A DNA stretch of 64,000 nt from NCBI RefSeq assembly GCF_036237275.1, contig NZ_CP108352.1, positions 930,001-994,000 on the forward strand, read 5' to 3'. The stretch is from Streptomyces sp. NBC_01353. Lineage in GTDB: Bacteria > Actinomycetota > Actinomycetes > Streptomycetales > Streptomycetaceae. Positions 1 to 9,462 of this stretch are shown here, one piece after another. A program made the position numbers and the translations under genes. The notes beneath the pieces were generated by a model. The model was not told where the DNA came from and did no database searches. It worked only from the letters and a program-made list of their open reading frames with translations. Each line of letters opens with the position of its first letter. The stretch's first letter is position 1.

Positions 1-707
1 AGCAGTGCCCGTACGGCGTCCGTGACCCAGGTCACCGGGTTGATCTCGGCCCAGACACGGATCCAGTCCGGCATACGGTCGGTGGCCACCAGCGTCGAAC
101 TGCCGAAGGCCAGCGGGAACATGAGCACCGTGCCCAGGGTCTGGACCCCCATGGGTGTCCGGGCGCGCAGCCCGACCAGGACCCAGACCCAGCAGAGCGA
201 GAAGGAGAAAACGAGCGCGACCGCACCCGCGGACAGCACACCGATCGCCCCGCCGCCCGGCCGGAACCCGATGAGGAGGCCGACCACCATCATCACGGCG
301 AGCGACAGGGCGTAGCGCACCAGGTCGCCCAGCACGGTGCCCAGCAGCGGGGCGGAGCGTGAGATGGGCAGGGTGCGGAAGCGGTCGAAGATCCCCTTCT
401 GCAGGTCCGTGGAGAGGGTCAGCCCGGTGCCCAACGTGGTGAAGACGACCGACTGCACGGCGATGCCCGGCAGGGCGAAGTCGCGGTAGGTCCGCCAGTC
501 CCCGTCCACGGCCTGGCCCAGCACGAACACGAAGAGGACCACGAAGATCACCGGTTGCAGAGTGAACCCCGCGATCTCCTCCGGGCTGCTGCGCAGCCGG
601 AGAACGCTGCGCCACGCCACCGCCCTCGACTGCCGCACCGCCGCGGACAGCCCGCCCTGCCGTGCCCGCCCCGCCGTCTCGGCCCGGCTCCGTTCAACCG
701 TTCGCAC
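1..707 (-). CDS. ABC-2 type transporter permease, DrrB-like (3' end outside window)
   Basis: Membrane subunit of a two-component drug/lipid exporter, probably pumping the lipolanthine product across the cytoplasmic membrane. I translated this frame by hand. It opens with GTG at 707 behind AAGGAGG and overlaps the end of the ATPase gene by 14 nt, so the pair is translationally coupled. The protein begins VRTVERSRAETAGRAR and then has the typical ABC-2 layout: a hydrophobic segment (QPVIFVVLFVFVLGQ), an external loop with GDWRTYRDFALPGIAVQ, the LQKGIFDRFRTLPISRSAP cytoplasmic motif characteristic of DrrB-type permeases, and further hydrophobic segments. About 235 codons are visible and the C-terminus lies off the left edge. 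It is the last visible gene of the leftward operon. The family assignment is firm; the substrate is inferred from context. Confidence 0.85.
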   Translation of the reverse strand, partial: MRTVERSRAETAGRARQGGLSAAVRQSRAVAWRSVLRLRSSPEEIAGFTLQPVIFVVLFVFVLGQAVDGDWRTYRDFALPGIAVQSVVFTTLGTGLTLSTDLQKGIFDRFRTLPISRSAPLLGTVLGDLVRYALSLAVMMVVGLLIGFRPGGGAIGVLSAGAVALVFSFSLCWVWVLVGLRARTPMGVQTLGTVLMFPLAFGSSTLVATDRMPDWIRVWAEINPVTWVTDAVRAL

Positions 708-1656
708 GATCGGCCTCCTTCGGGGGTTGCTCGGCGCCTCCGGTGAGCGCGAGGAAGACCTCGTCGAGACTCGGGTGTCCCAGGGAGATCTGGTCACGGG
801 CCAGCCCGGATTCCAGAAGCCGCTGGGCCACCTCCGGGAACGACTGCGGATCGTCCAGGGGCAGACGTACCGTCCCTTGGCCGGACTCCGCAGGGGTGCC
901 CAGCAGGCGGGTGGTCGCGTCCGCGGCCTCCCGTACGGTCATCCGCTGCGGGGGCCGGAACTCGACCCGGTGCCCGCCGACTCGGCGCTTGAGCTCCATG
1001 GGCCGGCCCGTGGCGATCAGACGACCCTCGGCGAGCACCGCGACCGTGTCCGCGAGCCGGTCCGCCTCCTCCAGGTACTGCGTGGTGAGGAGCACCGTCG
1101 TGCCGTCCGCGACCAACTCCTCGACCAGGCTCCACAGTTCGCCCCGGCTGTGCGGATCGAGACCGGTCGTCGGCTCGTCCAGGAACAGCACCCGCGGCCG
1201 GTGCAGAAGGCTGGCGGCGAGGTCCAGCCGACGGCGCATCCCTCCGCTGTACGTCTTGACCGGCTTGCTCGCGGCCCGCGTCAGCCCCAGGCGTTCGAGC
1301 ATCTCGGCCGCCCTGGCGCGTGCCGCCGGCCAGGACAGTCCGGTCAGGCGCCCGAAGAGCGCGAGATTGCCGGTGCCCGTCAGTAGATCGTCCACGGCCG
1401 CGTACTGTCCGGTGACTCCGATCAGCTCACGCACCCGAGCCGCCTCGGCGACGACGTCCAGACCGGCGATCCGGGCGCTGCCGACGTCGGGTGGGAGGAG
1501 CGTGGCCAGGACCCGTACGACCGTCGTCTTCCCCGCGCCGTTGGGGCCGAGCAGACACAGCACGCTGCCCCGTTCCGCCCGGAGATCCACACCGTCCAGG
1601 ATCGTCTCGGTCCCGAACCGCTTGCCCAGGGACCGCACTTCGATGTCCGGCGTCAC
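694..1656 (-). CDS. ABC transporter ATP-binding protein, DrrA-like
   Basis: Nucleotide-binding subunit that powers export by the adjoining permease. The GTG start at 1656 follows GGGGAG and gives VTPDIEVRSLGKRFG. This is preferred to longer upstream frames, which run through the end of the enoyl reductase gene. Walker A is GPNGAGKTT, the signature is YSGGMRRRLDLA, Walker B is LFLDEPTTGLDP and the switch His is replaced by Gln (TTQYLEEA), which is usual in the DrrA family. The C-terminal part has the DrrA-type segment HPSLDEVFLALTG. It sits 61 nt after the FabI-like gene on the same strand and overlaps the permease. Export or self-resistance for the lipopeptide is the likely job; the substrate is not shown by the sequence. 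Confidence 0.9.
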   Translation of the reverse strand: MTPDIEVRSLGKRFGTETILDGVDLRAERGSVLCLLGPNGAGKTTVVRVLATLLPPDVGSARIAGLDVVAEAARVRELIGVTGQYAAVDDLLTGTGNLALFGRLTGLSWPAARARAAEMLERLGLTRAASKPVKTYSGGMRRRLDLAASLLHRPRVLFLDEPTTGLDPHSRGELWSLVEELVADGTTVLLTTQYLEEADRLADTVAVLAEGRLIATGRPMELKRRVGGHRVEFRPPQRMTVREAADATTRLLGTPAESGQGTVRLPLDDPQSFPEVAQRLLESGLARDQISLGHPSLDEVFLALTGGAEQPPKEADRANG

Positions 1657-1717
1657 GGCGCGACGCTCCCCACACTCGTTCTCCGCCTGCTCACGGGAGT
1701 ACCGTCCGCTCCTCGGC

Positions 1718-2476
1718 TCAAGCGCCCACGGCGTGGAAACCGCCGTCGACATGCACGATCTCCCCGGTCGTCGCGGGCAGCCAGTCCGACAGCAGCGCGA
1801 CACAGGCCCGCGCGGTCGGGTCCATGTCGTCGCCCTGCCACCCCAGCGGGGCGGTCCTGTCCCACTCCTGGGTGTCGAAGCCGGGCACGCTGCGCGCCGC
1901 CGTCGTCCGCAGCGGACCCGCGGCCACCAGATTGACCCGGACGCCCCGGGGGCCGAGATCCCGTGCCAAGTACCGGGCGCACGACTCGAGTCCGGCCTTG
2001 GCCACCCCCATCCAGTCGTATCCGGGCCAGGCCCGCGACGCGTCGTAGTCGAGACCGACGACCGCGCCACCCGGTCCCATCATCGGAAGCACCGCGGCCG
2101 TCAGTGCCTTCAGGGAGTACGTGGACACCTGAAGGGTCGTGGCGACGTCCTCCCACGGCGTGTGCAGGAAGTTGCCGCCCAGCGCCGACTGCGGTGCGAA
2201 CGCGATGGAGTGCAGGATCCCGTCCAAGCCGTCGACATGCTCACCCAACCGGTCGGCGAGCGTGCCGAGTTGTTCCTCGGACGTCACGTCGAGCTCCAGC
2301 ACGGGAGGAGGCTGCGGCAGCCGCTGCGCCACCCGTCTGACAAGGCTCATCCGCCCGTGACCGGTGAGGACGATCTGCGCGCCCTCTGCCTGGGCGACGC
2401 GTGCCACGTGGAAGGCGATGGAAGCGTCGGTCAGGACCCCCGTGACCAGAATGCGCTTCCCCTTGAGAAGTCCCAC
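1718..2476 (-). CDS. FabI/InhA-like enoyl-[acyl-carrier-protein] reductase
   Basis: Short-chain dehydrogenase of the enoyl-ACP reductase branch (252 aa), expected to reduce the trans-2 double bond of an acyl thioester with NAD(P)H. It starts MGLLKGKRILVTGVLTDASIAF, the divergent dinucleotide motif of FabI/InhA, then LHSIAFAP. The catalytic pair fits Tyr-x6-Lys (GYDWMGVAKAGLES), and it ends in the GEIVHVDGGFHAVGA motif. It is a cluster paralogue placed among PKS and RiPP genes. The cluster PKS has no ER domain, so the simplest reading is a trans-acting ER for the PKS or for the free KS/ACP chain elongation. A product-resistant duplicate of housekeeping FabI is an alternative. Confidence 0.85.
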   Translation of the reverse strand: MGLLKGKRILVTGVLTDASIAFHVARVAQAEGAQIVLTGHGRMSLVRRVAQRLPQPPPVLELDVTSEEQLGTLADRLGEHVDGLDGILHSIAFAPQSALGGNFLHTPWEDVATTLQVSTYSLKALTAAVLPMMGPGGAVVGLDYDASRAWPGYDWMGVAKAGLESCARYLARDLGPRGVRVNLVAAGPLRTTAARSVPGFDTQEWDRTAPLGWQGDDMDPTARACVALLSDWLPATTGEIVHVDGGFHAVGA

Positions 2477-2556
2477 CAGTTCTCCCTTGCGATGTGTTCG
2501 GTACCGTCCGGCCGTGACAGGGGCGACGCGGCCCGTGCCGGATGAGTTCAGTGCCG

Positions 2557-3261
2557 TCAGTGGCCCATGAGCGAGCCGCCGTCGACGGGTACGACGGCTC
2601 CGGTCACATAGGCCGCGTCCTCGCCGGCCAGGAAGCGCACGACGCGGGCGACCTCCTCGGGCGCGGCGCTGCGACCGAGCGGAATCTGCCGGATGTACTC
2701 GTCGCGCAGCGCGGAGGGCAGGGCGGCGGTCATGTCCGTCTCGATGAATCCGGGCGCCACGACGTTGACGGTGATGCCACGCGGGCCGAGCTCGCGGGCC
2801 ATGCTGCGGCCGAAGCCGACCAGACCGGCTTTGGACGCCGCGTAGTTGGCCTGTCCGGCCGCGCCCTGCAGGCCGACCACGGAGGAGATGAGCACGATGC
2901 GCCCCCGGCGCATCCGCAGCATCCCCCGCACCGCGCGCTTCACCGTGCGGTAGGCACCCGTCAGATTGGTGTCCAGGACGGCCGTGAAGTCCTCCTCCGG
3001 CATGGCCGCCAGGAGGCGGTCGCGGACGATGCCCGCATTGACCACGAGAACCTCGACGGGCCCCTGCTCCTCCTCGACCCGCTTGAACGCCAGATCCACC
3101 TGGGCCGTGTCGGTGACGTCACAGGCCACCCCGAACAGCCCCTCAGGGGGCTCGGCGCCACGGTGTGTCACCGCCACCCGCTCACCCGACGCCTGCAGTT
3201 CGCGCGCCACGGCGAGGCCGATTCCGCGGCTTCCGCCGACCACCAGACAAGACCGTTTCAT
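2557..3261 (-). CDS. FabG-like 3-oxoacyl-[ACP] reductase
   Basis: Classical SDR of 234 aa that should reduce 3-oxoacyl-ACP to 3-hydroxyacyl-ACP with NADPH. It shows the Rossmann motif GGSRGIG, the NAG strand (LVVNAGIVRD), catalytic Ser (LISSVVG), Tyr-x3-Lys (YAASKAG) and the C-terminal VDGGSLMGH. The start is ATG at 3261. It lies 35 nt downstream of the SET-domain gene and 80 nt upstream of the enoyl reductase, all leftward. Together with the free KS (11956-13218), free ACP (19048-19299) and FabI-like enzyme, it supplies a nearly complete dissociated elongation set inside the cluster; only a free dehydratase is missing. The PKS also carries its own KR, so this enzyme probably serves the dissociated chain. 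Confidence 0.88.
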   Translation of the reverse strand: MKRSCLVVGGSRGIGLAVARELQASGERVAVTHRGAEPPEGLFGVACDVTDTAQVDLAFKRVEEEQGPVEVLVVNAGIVRDRLLAAMPEEDFTAVLDTNLTGAYRTVKRAVRGMLRMRRGRIVLISSVVGLQGAAGQANYAASKAGLVGFGRSMARELGPRGITVNVVAPGFIETDMTAALPSALRDEYIRQIPLGRSAAPEEVARVVRFLAGEDAAYVTGAVVPVDGGSLMGH

Positions 3262-3296
3262 GCGTCGTCCCCTCCGATCTTCTCTTCCGCACCGGC

Positions 3297-3776
3297 TCAG
3301 CGAGTGCCGGCGGAGGAGGGGTTCGGCAGCGTCGCGGAGGCGTGCAGCCGGCCGGTGATGTGCTCGTTGAGCGCGTAACGGCTCAGCACCTCCGGCGGGA
3401 GGCTCCGTGCCCCGGAGACGACGCCGATGCAGTCGGGGGCCGCGCACAGGCAGTCGAACGGCCCGACCATCTCCCACTCGGTGGAGGGATAGAAGAAGGC
3501 GAGTTCCTCGCCCGCGGCGATCGGACGCAGCGCACGCACCTCCATACGTGCCGTGTCGACATGGACGTTGGGCGCGCAGGAGTGGTTGAGGTAGCGGACC
3601 TGCGGGCCGTCTATGTGCCGGTCGTCCCCGGTGTCGATCGTGTAGATGGAGGGCCATTCGGCCACGACGCACTCCGTCAGGTCGGCGAACGCCTCCCCTT
3701 CCGCGAGGGGTCGCGCGGCGACGACACCGGCGCCGTACGCGCGGTCCTGGACCAGCTTGAACGCTTGCGTCTGCAT
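3297..3776 (-). CDS. SET-domain protein, candidate N-methyltransferase of the cluster
   Basis: Small 159-aa protein built almost only of a SET domain. Visible motifs are the AYGAGVVAARPLAEGE N-terminal strand, the NHSC motif (YLNHSCAPNVHVD) and GEELAFFYPSTEWEMVGPFDCLC, which resembles the SET core plus a cysteine-containing post-SET tail (CLCAAPDC). SET enzymes normally transfer methyl groups from SAM to lysine side-chain amines. No other methyltransferase lies in the lipolanthine cluster. Goadvionin, a known lipolanthine, carries a trimethylammonium group on its acyl chain, so methylation of an amino group on the acyl starter or peptide is a reasonable hypothesis. It is in the same leftward gene string, 58 nt after the PKS. 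The family call is good; the role is inference. Confidence 0.75.
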   Translation of the reverse strand: MQTQAFKLVQDRAYGAGVVAARPLAEGEAFADLTECVVAEWPSIYTIDTGDDRHIDGPQVRYLNHSCAPNVHVDTARMEVRALRPIAAGEELAFFYPSTEWEMVGPFDCLCAAPDCIGVVSGARSLPPEVLSRYALNEHITGRLHASATLPNPSSAGTR

Positions 3777-3834
3777 GGAGCGGAATCCTTTTCCTTTGCC
3801 GGGCGTCCGGGGCCCGGATGAGATGGTTCGGTGG

Positions 3835-6800
3835 TCAGTTCCGTGCGGCGCCGTCGGGACGTTGCTCCAGCAGTTCGAGCAGGATCCCGGCCAGTGCGGC
3901 GGCCGTACGGTTCTCGTAGACGATCTGCGGCCGGAGCCCCGGCACCAGTGCCTTCAGCCGACGCAGGACGGTCATCGTCGTCAGGGAGTCCATGCCGAGG
4001 GCGAAGAAGTCGGCGTCGGGGGCCAGGGCGTCCGCGCCGGGCAGGCTCAGCGCTCGGGCGACCAGGTCCTGCACATGCCGCTGGACCAGCGTCAGGCGCT
4101 GTCCCTCCGGGGCGGTGGCCAGCAGCCCGCGCAGATCGCCGTCGGCCGGCGTCCGGCCGTCGGGTGGGGCGGGGGCGGCGGGTGCCGGAGCCGTGAGGTG
4201 GTCGAGCAGGGGGAGCGGGGTACGGGTGGCGTACGCGGCCGCTACCGCCGGCCAGTCGGCATCGGCCACGACCACCTGCGCCTCGGAGCCGGCCAGCATC
4301 TGATCCACGGCCGCGACGGCGCGCTCGCCCGGCATGAGGCGCAGCCCGGAGGCCAGGATCGCCGCGCGGGCCGCCGGGTCGTCCAGCCCGTCGTCCCACG
4401 GACCCCAGTTGATGACCTGCGCGGGCAGACCGGCGAGCCGACGGGCGTGCACCAGGGTGTCGAGGAAGCAGCCGGCGGCCGCGTAGTGGGCCAGTCCCTG
4501 GGAGCCGAGGAGCGCGGTGGTGGACGAGTAGCAGAGGAACTGCTCCACGTCGTGGCCTGCGGAGCAGCGGTGCAGCAGCGCAGTCCCGGTGATCTTCGGG
4601 TGGAGCACGGCTGCCAGCCGCTCCTCGGACATGTCGGCCAGCGTGGAGACGTCCTCCACGAACGCGGCCTGGTAGATGCCGCGCAGGGGCGGGAGGTCCG
4701 TGCCGAACCGCGTGAACAGCTCCCGTACGTCGGTCTCGTCCGTCACGTCCGCCGCGATCGGGGTGATCGTCACGCCCTGGGCCCGCAGCCGGTCCACGAC
4801 GCCGGTCGCCGCACCGGTCAGGCCGCGCCGGGACATCAGCACCAGATGGCGCGCGCCCAGCCGGACCAGTCGGTCGAGCAGGGCGGGGCCGAGCCGGCCC
4901 GTGGCGCCCACCACCAGATGGCTGCCCTGGTCGTCCAGGACCGCGGGGGCGGAGACCGGCCGCACGGCGTCCGTCAGGCGAGGGACGTACCGGGCTCCGG
5001 CACGGTGGGCGCTCTGCTCCCCGTACCGCTCCGAGAGGAGGTCGGCGACGAGCACCCGGGCGGACGACTCCGTGTCGGCCGTGTGGTCGAGGTCCACCAG
5101 ACCCCCCCACCGTTCGGGGTGCTCCAGGGCCGCACTGCGGCCGAGCCCCCACAGGACGGCCTGGGCGGGATGGAGCGTGGGCTCGTCCCTGACCGCCTGG
5201 GCCCCGCTGGTGACGAACCACAGCCTGGCCTCGGTGTCCGTGGCGGCCGCCACGGCCTGGATCAGCCGGGTGGCCCGGCCGGCGATCCGGAGCGCCTGCG
5301 CGGCGGTGTCCGGGTCCAGCCCGTCGGCCGGGCCGGCACCGGGGCCATGGACCAGGTGGCGTACGTCGTCGAGTCCGCCGAGCCGTGCGGCGAGCGCGGT
5401 CGGCGCGACACCGTCCAGGTCATCTGCGCTGACGGTCCGGCAGGCCATGCCGTGCGCCTCCAGCCGGCGGCCGACCGCCGCGGCCAGCGCGTCGTCGACT
5501 CCGACGAGCAGCACCTTCCCGTGGCGGACCGCGCCGTCGGCGGGTTCCCCCGTCGACGGCCGCTCAGTCCATTCCAGGGACCTCAGCCAGGATGCCGGGG
5601 CGTGGTCGGGGCGACCGCCGATCCGGCGCAGGCGTACGCCACGTGCCCGGCCGCGCAGCACTCCGTCCTGGTACCAGTCCAGCGCGGCGACCAGGCGGTC
5701 CCCTTCCTCCGCCACCCTGGCCGCCACCCGGAGCGGCCCGGCAACGGGGTCTGTCGGGGCGCGGAAGCTCAGGCTGTCGATACCCACGACCGTGTACATC
5801 CCGTCGTGCGGTCCCTCCTGCCGCCACAGGCAGGCGGGCAGGGCCTGGAACGCGGCGTCCAGGACGAGGTGGAGGTCGTCGGGCGGCGTGACTCCCCCGG
5901 CTCCCCCGTCGTCCGTGCGGGGCAGTGCCGGCTCGGCGAGAACGCCGTCGCCGAGCTCCCGTAGCCGCCGGATCACCCGCAGCGCCGGCCCGTACGCCAG
6001 ACCGGCCTGCTCCAGGCCCCCGTAGTACGCGTCCGCCTCGACCGGTTCCCCGGCCGACCCGTCCACCGGCACCGGCACCGGGCGGGGCGCCGGGATCTCG
6101 GCCGGATCCTCGTGCAGCCGGGCGGAGGCGCAATGGGTCCACTCCCCGTCCGCGGCCCGGCTGTGGAAGTCGAGCTCCGCGGTGGCGGAGCCGGACGCGG
6201 ACGGCCGCAGCAGGATCTGAAGCGCGACGGGGTCGCCATCGAGAACGACGGCGGCGTGCACGGTGAGGTCCCTGACCACGTGGTGGCCCGCGCCTGCCTC
6301 TGCGGCGGCGGCCAGGGCCAGCCGCAGATAGGCGGAGACGGGCAGCAACGCCTGTCCGCCCACCCGGTGTTGGTGCAGCGCCGCGAGGTGTGGGGCGGAC
6401 AGGTCGGTCTGCCACAGACGGGTTCCGGGCAGGGCGGCCAGCTCCGCGCCATGGCCCAGCACTCCCCGTCCCGGGGTGGCGACCGGGCCGACCGGGAGGG
6501 AGGCAGCGGCCGTTGCGGCGGGCCGGGCGGCGGTGGACCAGTACCGGCGGCGGAGCCACGACTGCCGTGGCAGATCGGCCAGTTCACCCGCGGGGGTCAG
6601 CTCCTCCCACGGCAGCGGAAGACCGTGACAGTGCAGCCGTCCCACCGCCGCGAGGAACGTCGTGTACGGCGCGAGATCCCGTACGAGTGTGGGGCCGACA
6701 AGCGCGTCCCGCACACCGCTGTCGCGCAGCGTGGCCCGCACGTCACGAACCAGGACCGGGTGCGGCGAGATCTCGACGAAGGCGCTGTGCCCCGCCATGG

Positions 6801-9462
6801 CCGCCGCACGCACCGCGTCGGCGAGCCGCACGGGTGCGCGCAGGTTGTCCGCCCAGTAGGCGGCGTCGCACACCGGTGTGTCCCCCACCCTGTCCCCGAC
6901 GGTCGAGAAGAACTCGATCTCCGGCTCTGCCGGGGACAGATCGTCCAGCAGCTCCAGGAGCGGCTCCAGGAGCGGATCCATCCGAGGGGAGTGCGAGGCC
7001 ACATCGACCTGCACCAGACGGGCGTTGACGCCCTCGTCCTCGTACGCCCGCGTCAACTTCCGTACGATGTCGGCGTCTCCTGAGATGACGGTGGATCCCG
7101 GGCTCGGGACGACCGCGACCTCCACCTCACCGCCCGGCGCGACCGTCGCGAGCCTCGCGGCGAGCACCTCGGCGGGCCGTTCGATCACGGCCATCGCCCC
7201 CTCGCCTGCCACCTTGGCGAGCAGCCGGGAGCGTCGGCAGATCACTCGTACGCCGTCCTCGGTGCTCAGCGCCCCGGAGACGACCGCGGCCGCCACCTCA
7301 CCCATGGAGTGGCCGATCACCGCGGCGGGGCGCACCCCGTGCTCCCGCCACATCGCACCGAGTCCGAGCTGCATCGCGAACAGCAGCGGCTGGACGACGG
7401 AGACGTCGGTCGGCAGCTGCTCGGCCGCCAGCATCTCTCGCAGGGAGAATGCGCCCTCGGCCAGCATCAGCGGTTCCAGCTCGTCGACGACCGTGCGGAA
7501 CGCCGGTTCGGAGCGCAGCAGTTCACGCCCCATGCCCGCCCACTGGGAGCCCTGCCCGGAGAACACCCACACGGGCCCGCCGGAGTGCCGGGCACGGCCC
7601 TGCACCACATCGGGCGACGCGGTGCCCCCGGCGAGGGCCCGCAGGGCGCCGCGCAGGGTGCTGTGGTCCGCGCCCACCACACAGGCCCGGTGGGTCTCGT
7701 GGGAGCGGCGCAGCGCGAGCGTGTGCACCAGGTCCTGGAAGGGCGTGGCCCCGTCGTCCGCCGCCAGCCAGTCGGCCAGCCGCTGCGCCTGTTCGCGCAG
7801 GGCGGTCGGGGAACCGGCGGACAGCGGTACGAGACACGGCGCGGCCTCATCCCCGGCCCGCCGCCTCGGGGTGCCGGCCGCCGGCGCCTCCTCCAGTACG
7901 ACATGCGCGTTGGTGCCGCTGAATCCGAAGCCGCTGACGCCGGCGCGCCGTATCCGCTCCCCGCGCGGCCAGGGGGTGGCGGCGGTGACCACACGCAGGG
8001 GGATGTCGTCGAAGGGGATGAGAGGGTTGGGCCGGTCGAAGTTCAGACTCGGCGGCAGCTCCTCATGGACGAGGCTCAGCACGACCTTGATGAGTCCGGC
8101 GATGCCGGCGGCCGCCTCCAGGTGACCGATGTTCGTCTTGGCCGAGCCGATCAGCAGATCCGCGGCGCGGGGCCCGGCTTCCTCCAGCAGAGCCGCGGTG
8201 ACGGCCCGTACCTCGATGGGGTCGCCGAGGGCGGTTCCGGTGCCGTGCGCTTCGATGTAGTCGATGTCCTCGGGGCGCAGCGCGGAGACCGCCCCTGCCG
8301 TGCGCAGCAACTCCTCCTGTGCCTGCGGGTTGGGTGCCATCAGTCCGTTGGACGCGCCGTCCTGGTTGACGGCGCTCCCCCGGATCACCGCCAGGACCCG
8401 GTCGCCGTCCCGCCGGGCGGCGGACAGCCGCTTGAGTACGACGACTCCGCAGCCCTCACCGCGGCCGTAGCCGTCCGCGTCGGCGGCGAACGTCTTGCAC
8501 CGGCCGTCGGCGGCCATCACGCCGGCTTCCTCGAAGTTCACGGTGACCGCGGGCGACAGCAGCAGGTTGACCCCGCCGGCCAGTGCCAGGTCGGTCTCAC
8601 CCGTGCGCAGGCTCTGCACGGCCTGGTGCACGGCGACCAGGGACGAGGAGCAGGCGGTGTCGACGACCAGACTCGGGCCGCGGAGCCCCAGCGTGTACGA
8701 GATCCGGTTCGCGATCACGCTGAGCGCGGAGCCGATACCGCTCCATGCGTCGATGCGGTCCAGATCGCTCATCTGCAGGGTGCCGTAGTCGGAGACCGAG
8801 GCCCCCACGAAGACACCCGTGCGCGTCCCGGCCAGCGAACGCGGCGGGACTCCCGCGTGTTCCAGGGCTTCCCAGGCCACTTCGAGCATGAGCCGCTGCT
8901 GGGGGTCGGCAGCCGAGGCCTCCCGTGCGGAGAGGCCGAAGAAGTCGGCGTCGAATGCCGCGAGGTCCTCGCTCAGGTACCCGCCCTTGGTGCCGGTGGC
9001 CGCCAGGACCGAGGCGCTCTCGGGGAACTGGCCGCGGTAGAGGTCGAGACGCTCGGGCGGAGCGGGCGCGATGGCGTCGCGGCCCTCGCTCAGCAGTCGC
9101 CAGTACGCCTCAGGGGTGGCCGCGCCGCCGGGCAGACGGCAGCCGAGGCCGATGACGGCCACCGGCTCGGATCCGCTCTCGGGGCCCACGGACGGGGCGG
9201 CAGGCCCCTGCCCCGGCGCCGGCTCCGTCGTCAGGAACCGCGCGAGCGAAGCGACCGTGGGCACCTCGTACGCCATGGTCGGGGGCAGCGAGCGGTCCAG
9301 CAGGTCCTCCAGCGCCCCGGACAGCTCCACCGCGGCCAGCGAGCTCAGCCCGAGGTTCGCGAGCGGCTCGTCCGGGTCGATCGCCTGCTCCGGTATGTCG
9401 AGCCGCCGGGCGAGCCAGTCGGTCAGCCAGCCGCGCAGCGCCTGTTCGGTCATCGGGTTCAC
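3835..9462 (-). CDS. Type I polyketide synthase, ACP-KS-AT-DH-KR-ACP, no ER and no TE
   Basis: A 1875-residue synthase. The order read from the protein is as follows. N-terminal ACP (about 1-80), pantetheine Ser in [10 protein letters not shown], Ser41. KS (about 98-525), with Cys271 in DTACSSS, His406 in EAHGTGT and His447 in TNIGHLE. AT (about 630-940), with Ser719 in GHSMGE and a VASH selectivity motif at 821-824, closer to the methylmalonyl than the malonyl pattern. DH with [10 protein letters not shown] (His1032) and DAAFQ. KR with GATGRLG and Tyr in HYAAAG. C-terminal ACP with ALGMDSL. There is no enoyl reductase and no thioesterase. The GTG start overlaps the end of the FAAL gene (GTGA). 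The leading ACP next to an FAAL gene means a ready-made fatty acid is probably loaded, extended, then released by the GNAT instead of a TE. The number of cycles cannot be read from the sequence. Confidence 0.95.
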   Translation of the reverse strand: MNPMTEQALRGWLTDWLARRLDIPEQAIDPDEPLANLGLSSLAAVELSGALEDLLDRSLPPTMAYEVPTVASLARFLTTEPAPGQGPAAPSVGPESGSEPVAVIGLGCRLPGGAATPEAYWRLLSEGRDAIAPAPPERLDLYRGQFPESASVLAATGTKGGYLSEDLAAFDADFFGLSAREASAADPQQRLMLEVAWEALEHAGVPPRSLAGTRTGVFVGASVSDYGTLQMSDLDRIDAWSGIGSALSVIANRISYTLGLRGPSLVVDTACSSSLVAVHQAVQSLRTGETDLALAGGVNLLLSPAVTVNFEEAGVMAADGRCKTFAADADGYGRGEGCGVVVLKRLSAARRDGDRVLAVIRGSAVNQDGASNGLMAPNPQAQEELLRTAGAVSALRPEDIDYIEAHGTGTALGDPIEVRAVTAALLEEAGPRAADLLIGSAKTNIGHLEAAAGIAGLIKVVLSLVHEELPPSLNFDRPNPLIPFDDIPLRVVTAATPWPRGERIRRAGVSGFGFSGTNAHVVLEEAPAAGTPRRRAGDEAAPCLVPLSAGSPTALREQAQRLADWLAADDGATPFQDLVHTLALRRSHETHRACVVGADHSTLRGALRALAGGTASPDVVQGRARHSGGPVWVFSGQGSQWAGMGRELLRSEPAFRTVVDELEPLMLAEGAFSLREMLAAEQLPTDVSVVQPLLFAMQLGLGAMWREHGVRPAAVIGHSMGEVAAAVVSGALSTEDGVRVICRRSRLLAKVAGEGAMAVIERPAEVLAARLATVAPGGEVEVAVVPSPGSTVISGDADIVRKLTRAYEDEGVNARLVQVDVASHSPRMDPLLEPLLELLDDLSPAEPEIEFFSTVGDRVGDTPVCDAAYWADNLRAPVRLADAVRAAAMAGHSAFVEISPHPVLVRDVRATLRDSGVRDALVGPTLVRDLAPYTTFLAAVGRLHCHGLPLPWEELTPAGELADLPRQSWLRRRYWSTAARPAATAAASLPVGPVATPGRGVLGHGAELAALPGTRLWQTDLSAPHLAALHQHRVGGQALLPVSAYLRLALAAAAEAGAGHHVVRDLTVHAAVVLDGDPVALQILLRPSASGSATAELDFHSRAADGEWTHCASARLHEDPAEIPAPRPVPVPVDGSAGEPVEADAYYGGLEQAGLAYGPALRVIRRLRELGDGVLAEPALPRTDDGGAGGVTPPDDLHLVLDAAFQALPACLWRQEGPHDGMYTVVGIDSLSFRAPTDPVAGPLRVAARVAEEGDRLVAALDWYQDGVLRGRARGVRLRRIGGRPDHAPASWLRSLEWTERPSTGEPADGAVRHGKVLLVGVDDALAAAVGRRLEAHGMACRTVSADDLDGVAPTALAARLGGLDDVRHLVHGPGAGPADGLDPDTAAQALRIAGRATRLIQAVAAATDTEARLWFVTSGAQAVRDEPTLHPAQAVLWGLGRSAALEHPERWGGLVDLDHTADTESSARVLVADLLSERYGEQSAHRAGARYVPRLTDAVRPVSAPAVLDDQGSHLVVGATGRLGPALLDRLVRLGARHLVLMSRRGLTGAATGVVDRLRAQGVTITPIAADVTDETDVRELFTRFGTDLPPLRGIYQAAFVEDVSTLADMSEERLAAVLHPKITGTALLHRCSAGHDVEQFLCYSSTTALLGSQGLAHYAAAGCFLDTLVHARRLAGLPAQVINWGPWDDGLDDPAARAAILASGLRLMPGERAVAAVDQMLAGSEAQVVVADADWPAVAAAYATRTPLPLLDHLTAPAPAAPAPPDGRTPADGDLRGLLATAPEGQRLTLVQRHVQDLVARALSLPGADALAPDADFFALGMDSLTTMTVLRRLKALVPGLRPQIVYENRTAAALAGILLELLEQRPDGAARN

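Noticed and set aside
562-2545. Long rightward frames across the ABC and reductase genes
   Set aside because: They are shadows of the leftward genes, rich in Arg/Pro/Gly, without domains; the leftward frames show Walker and SDR motifs.
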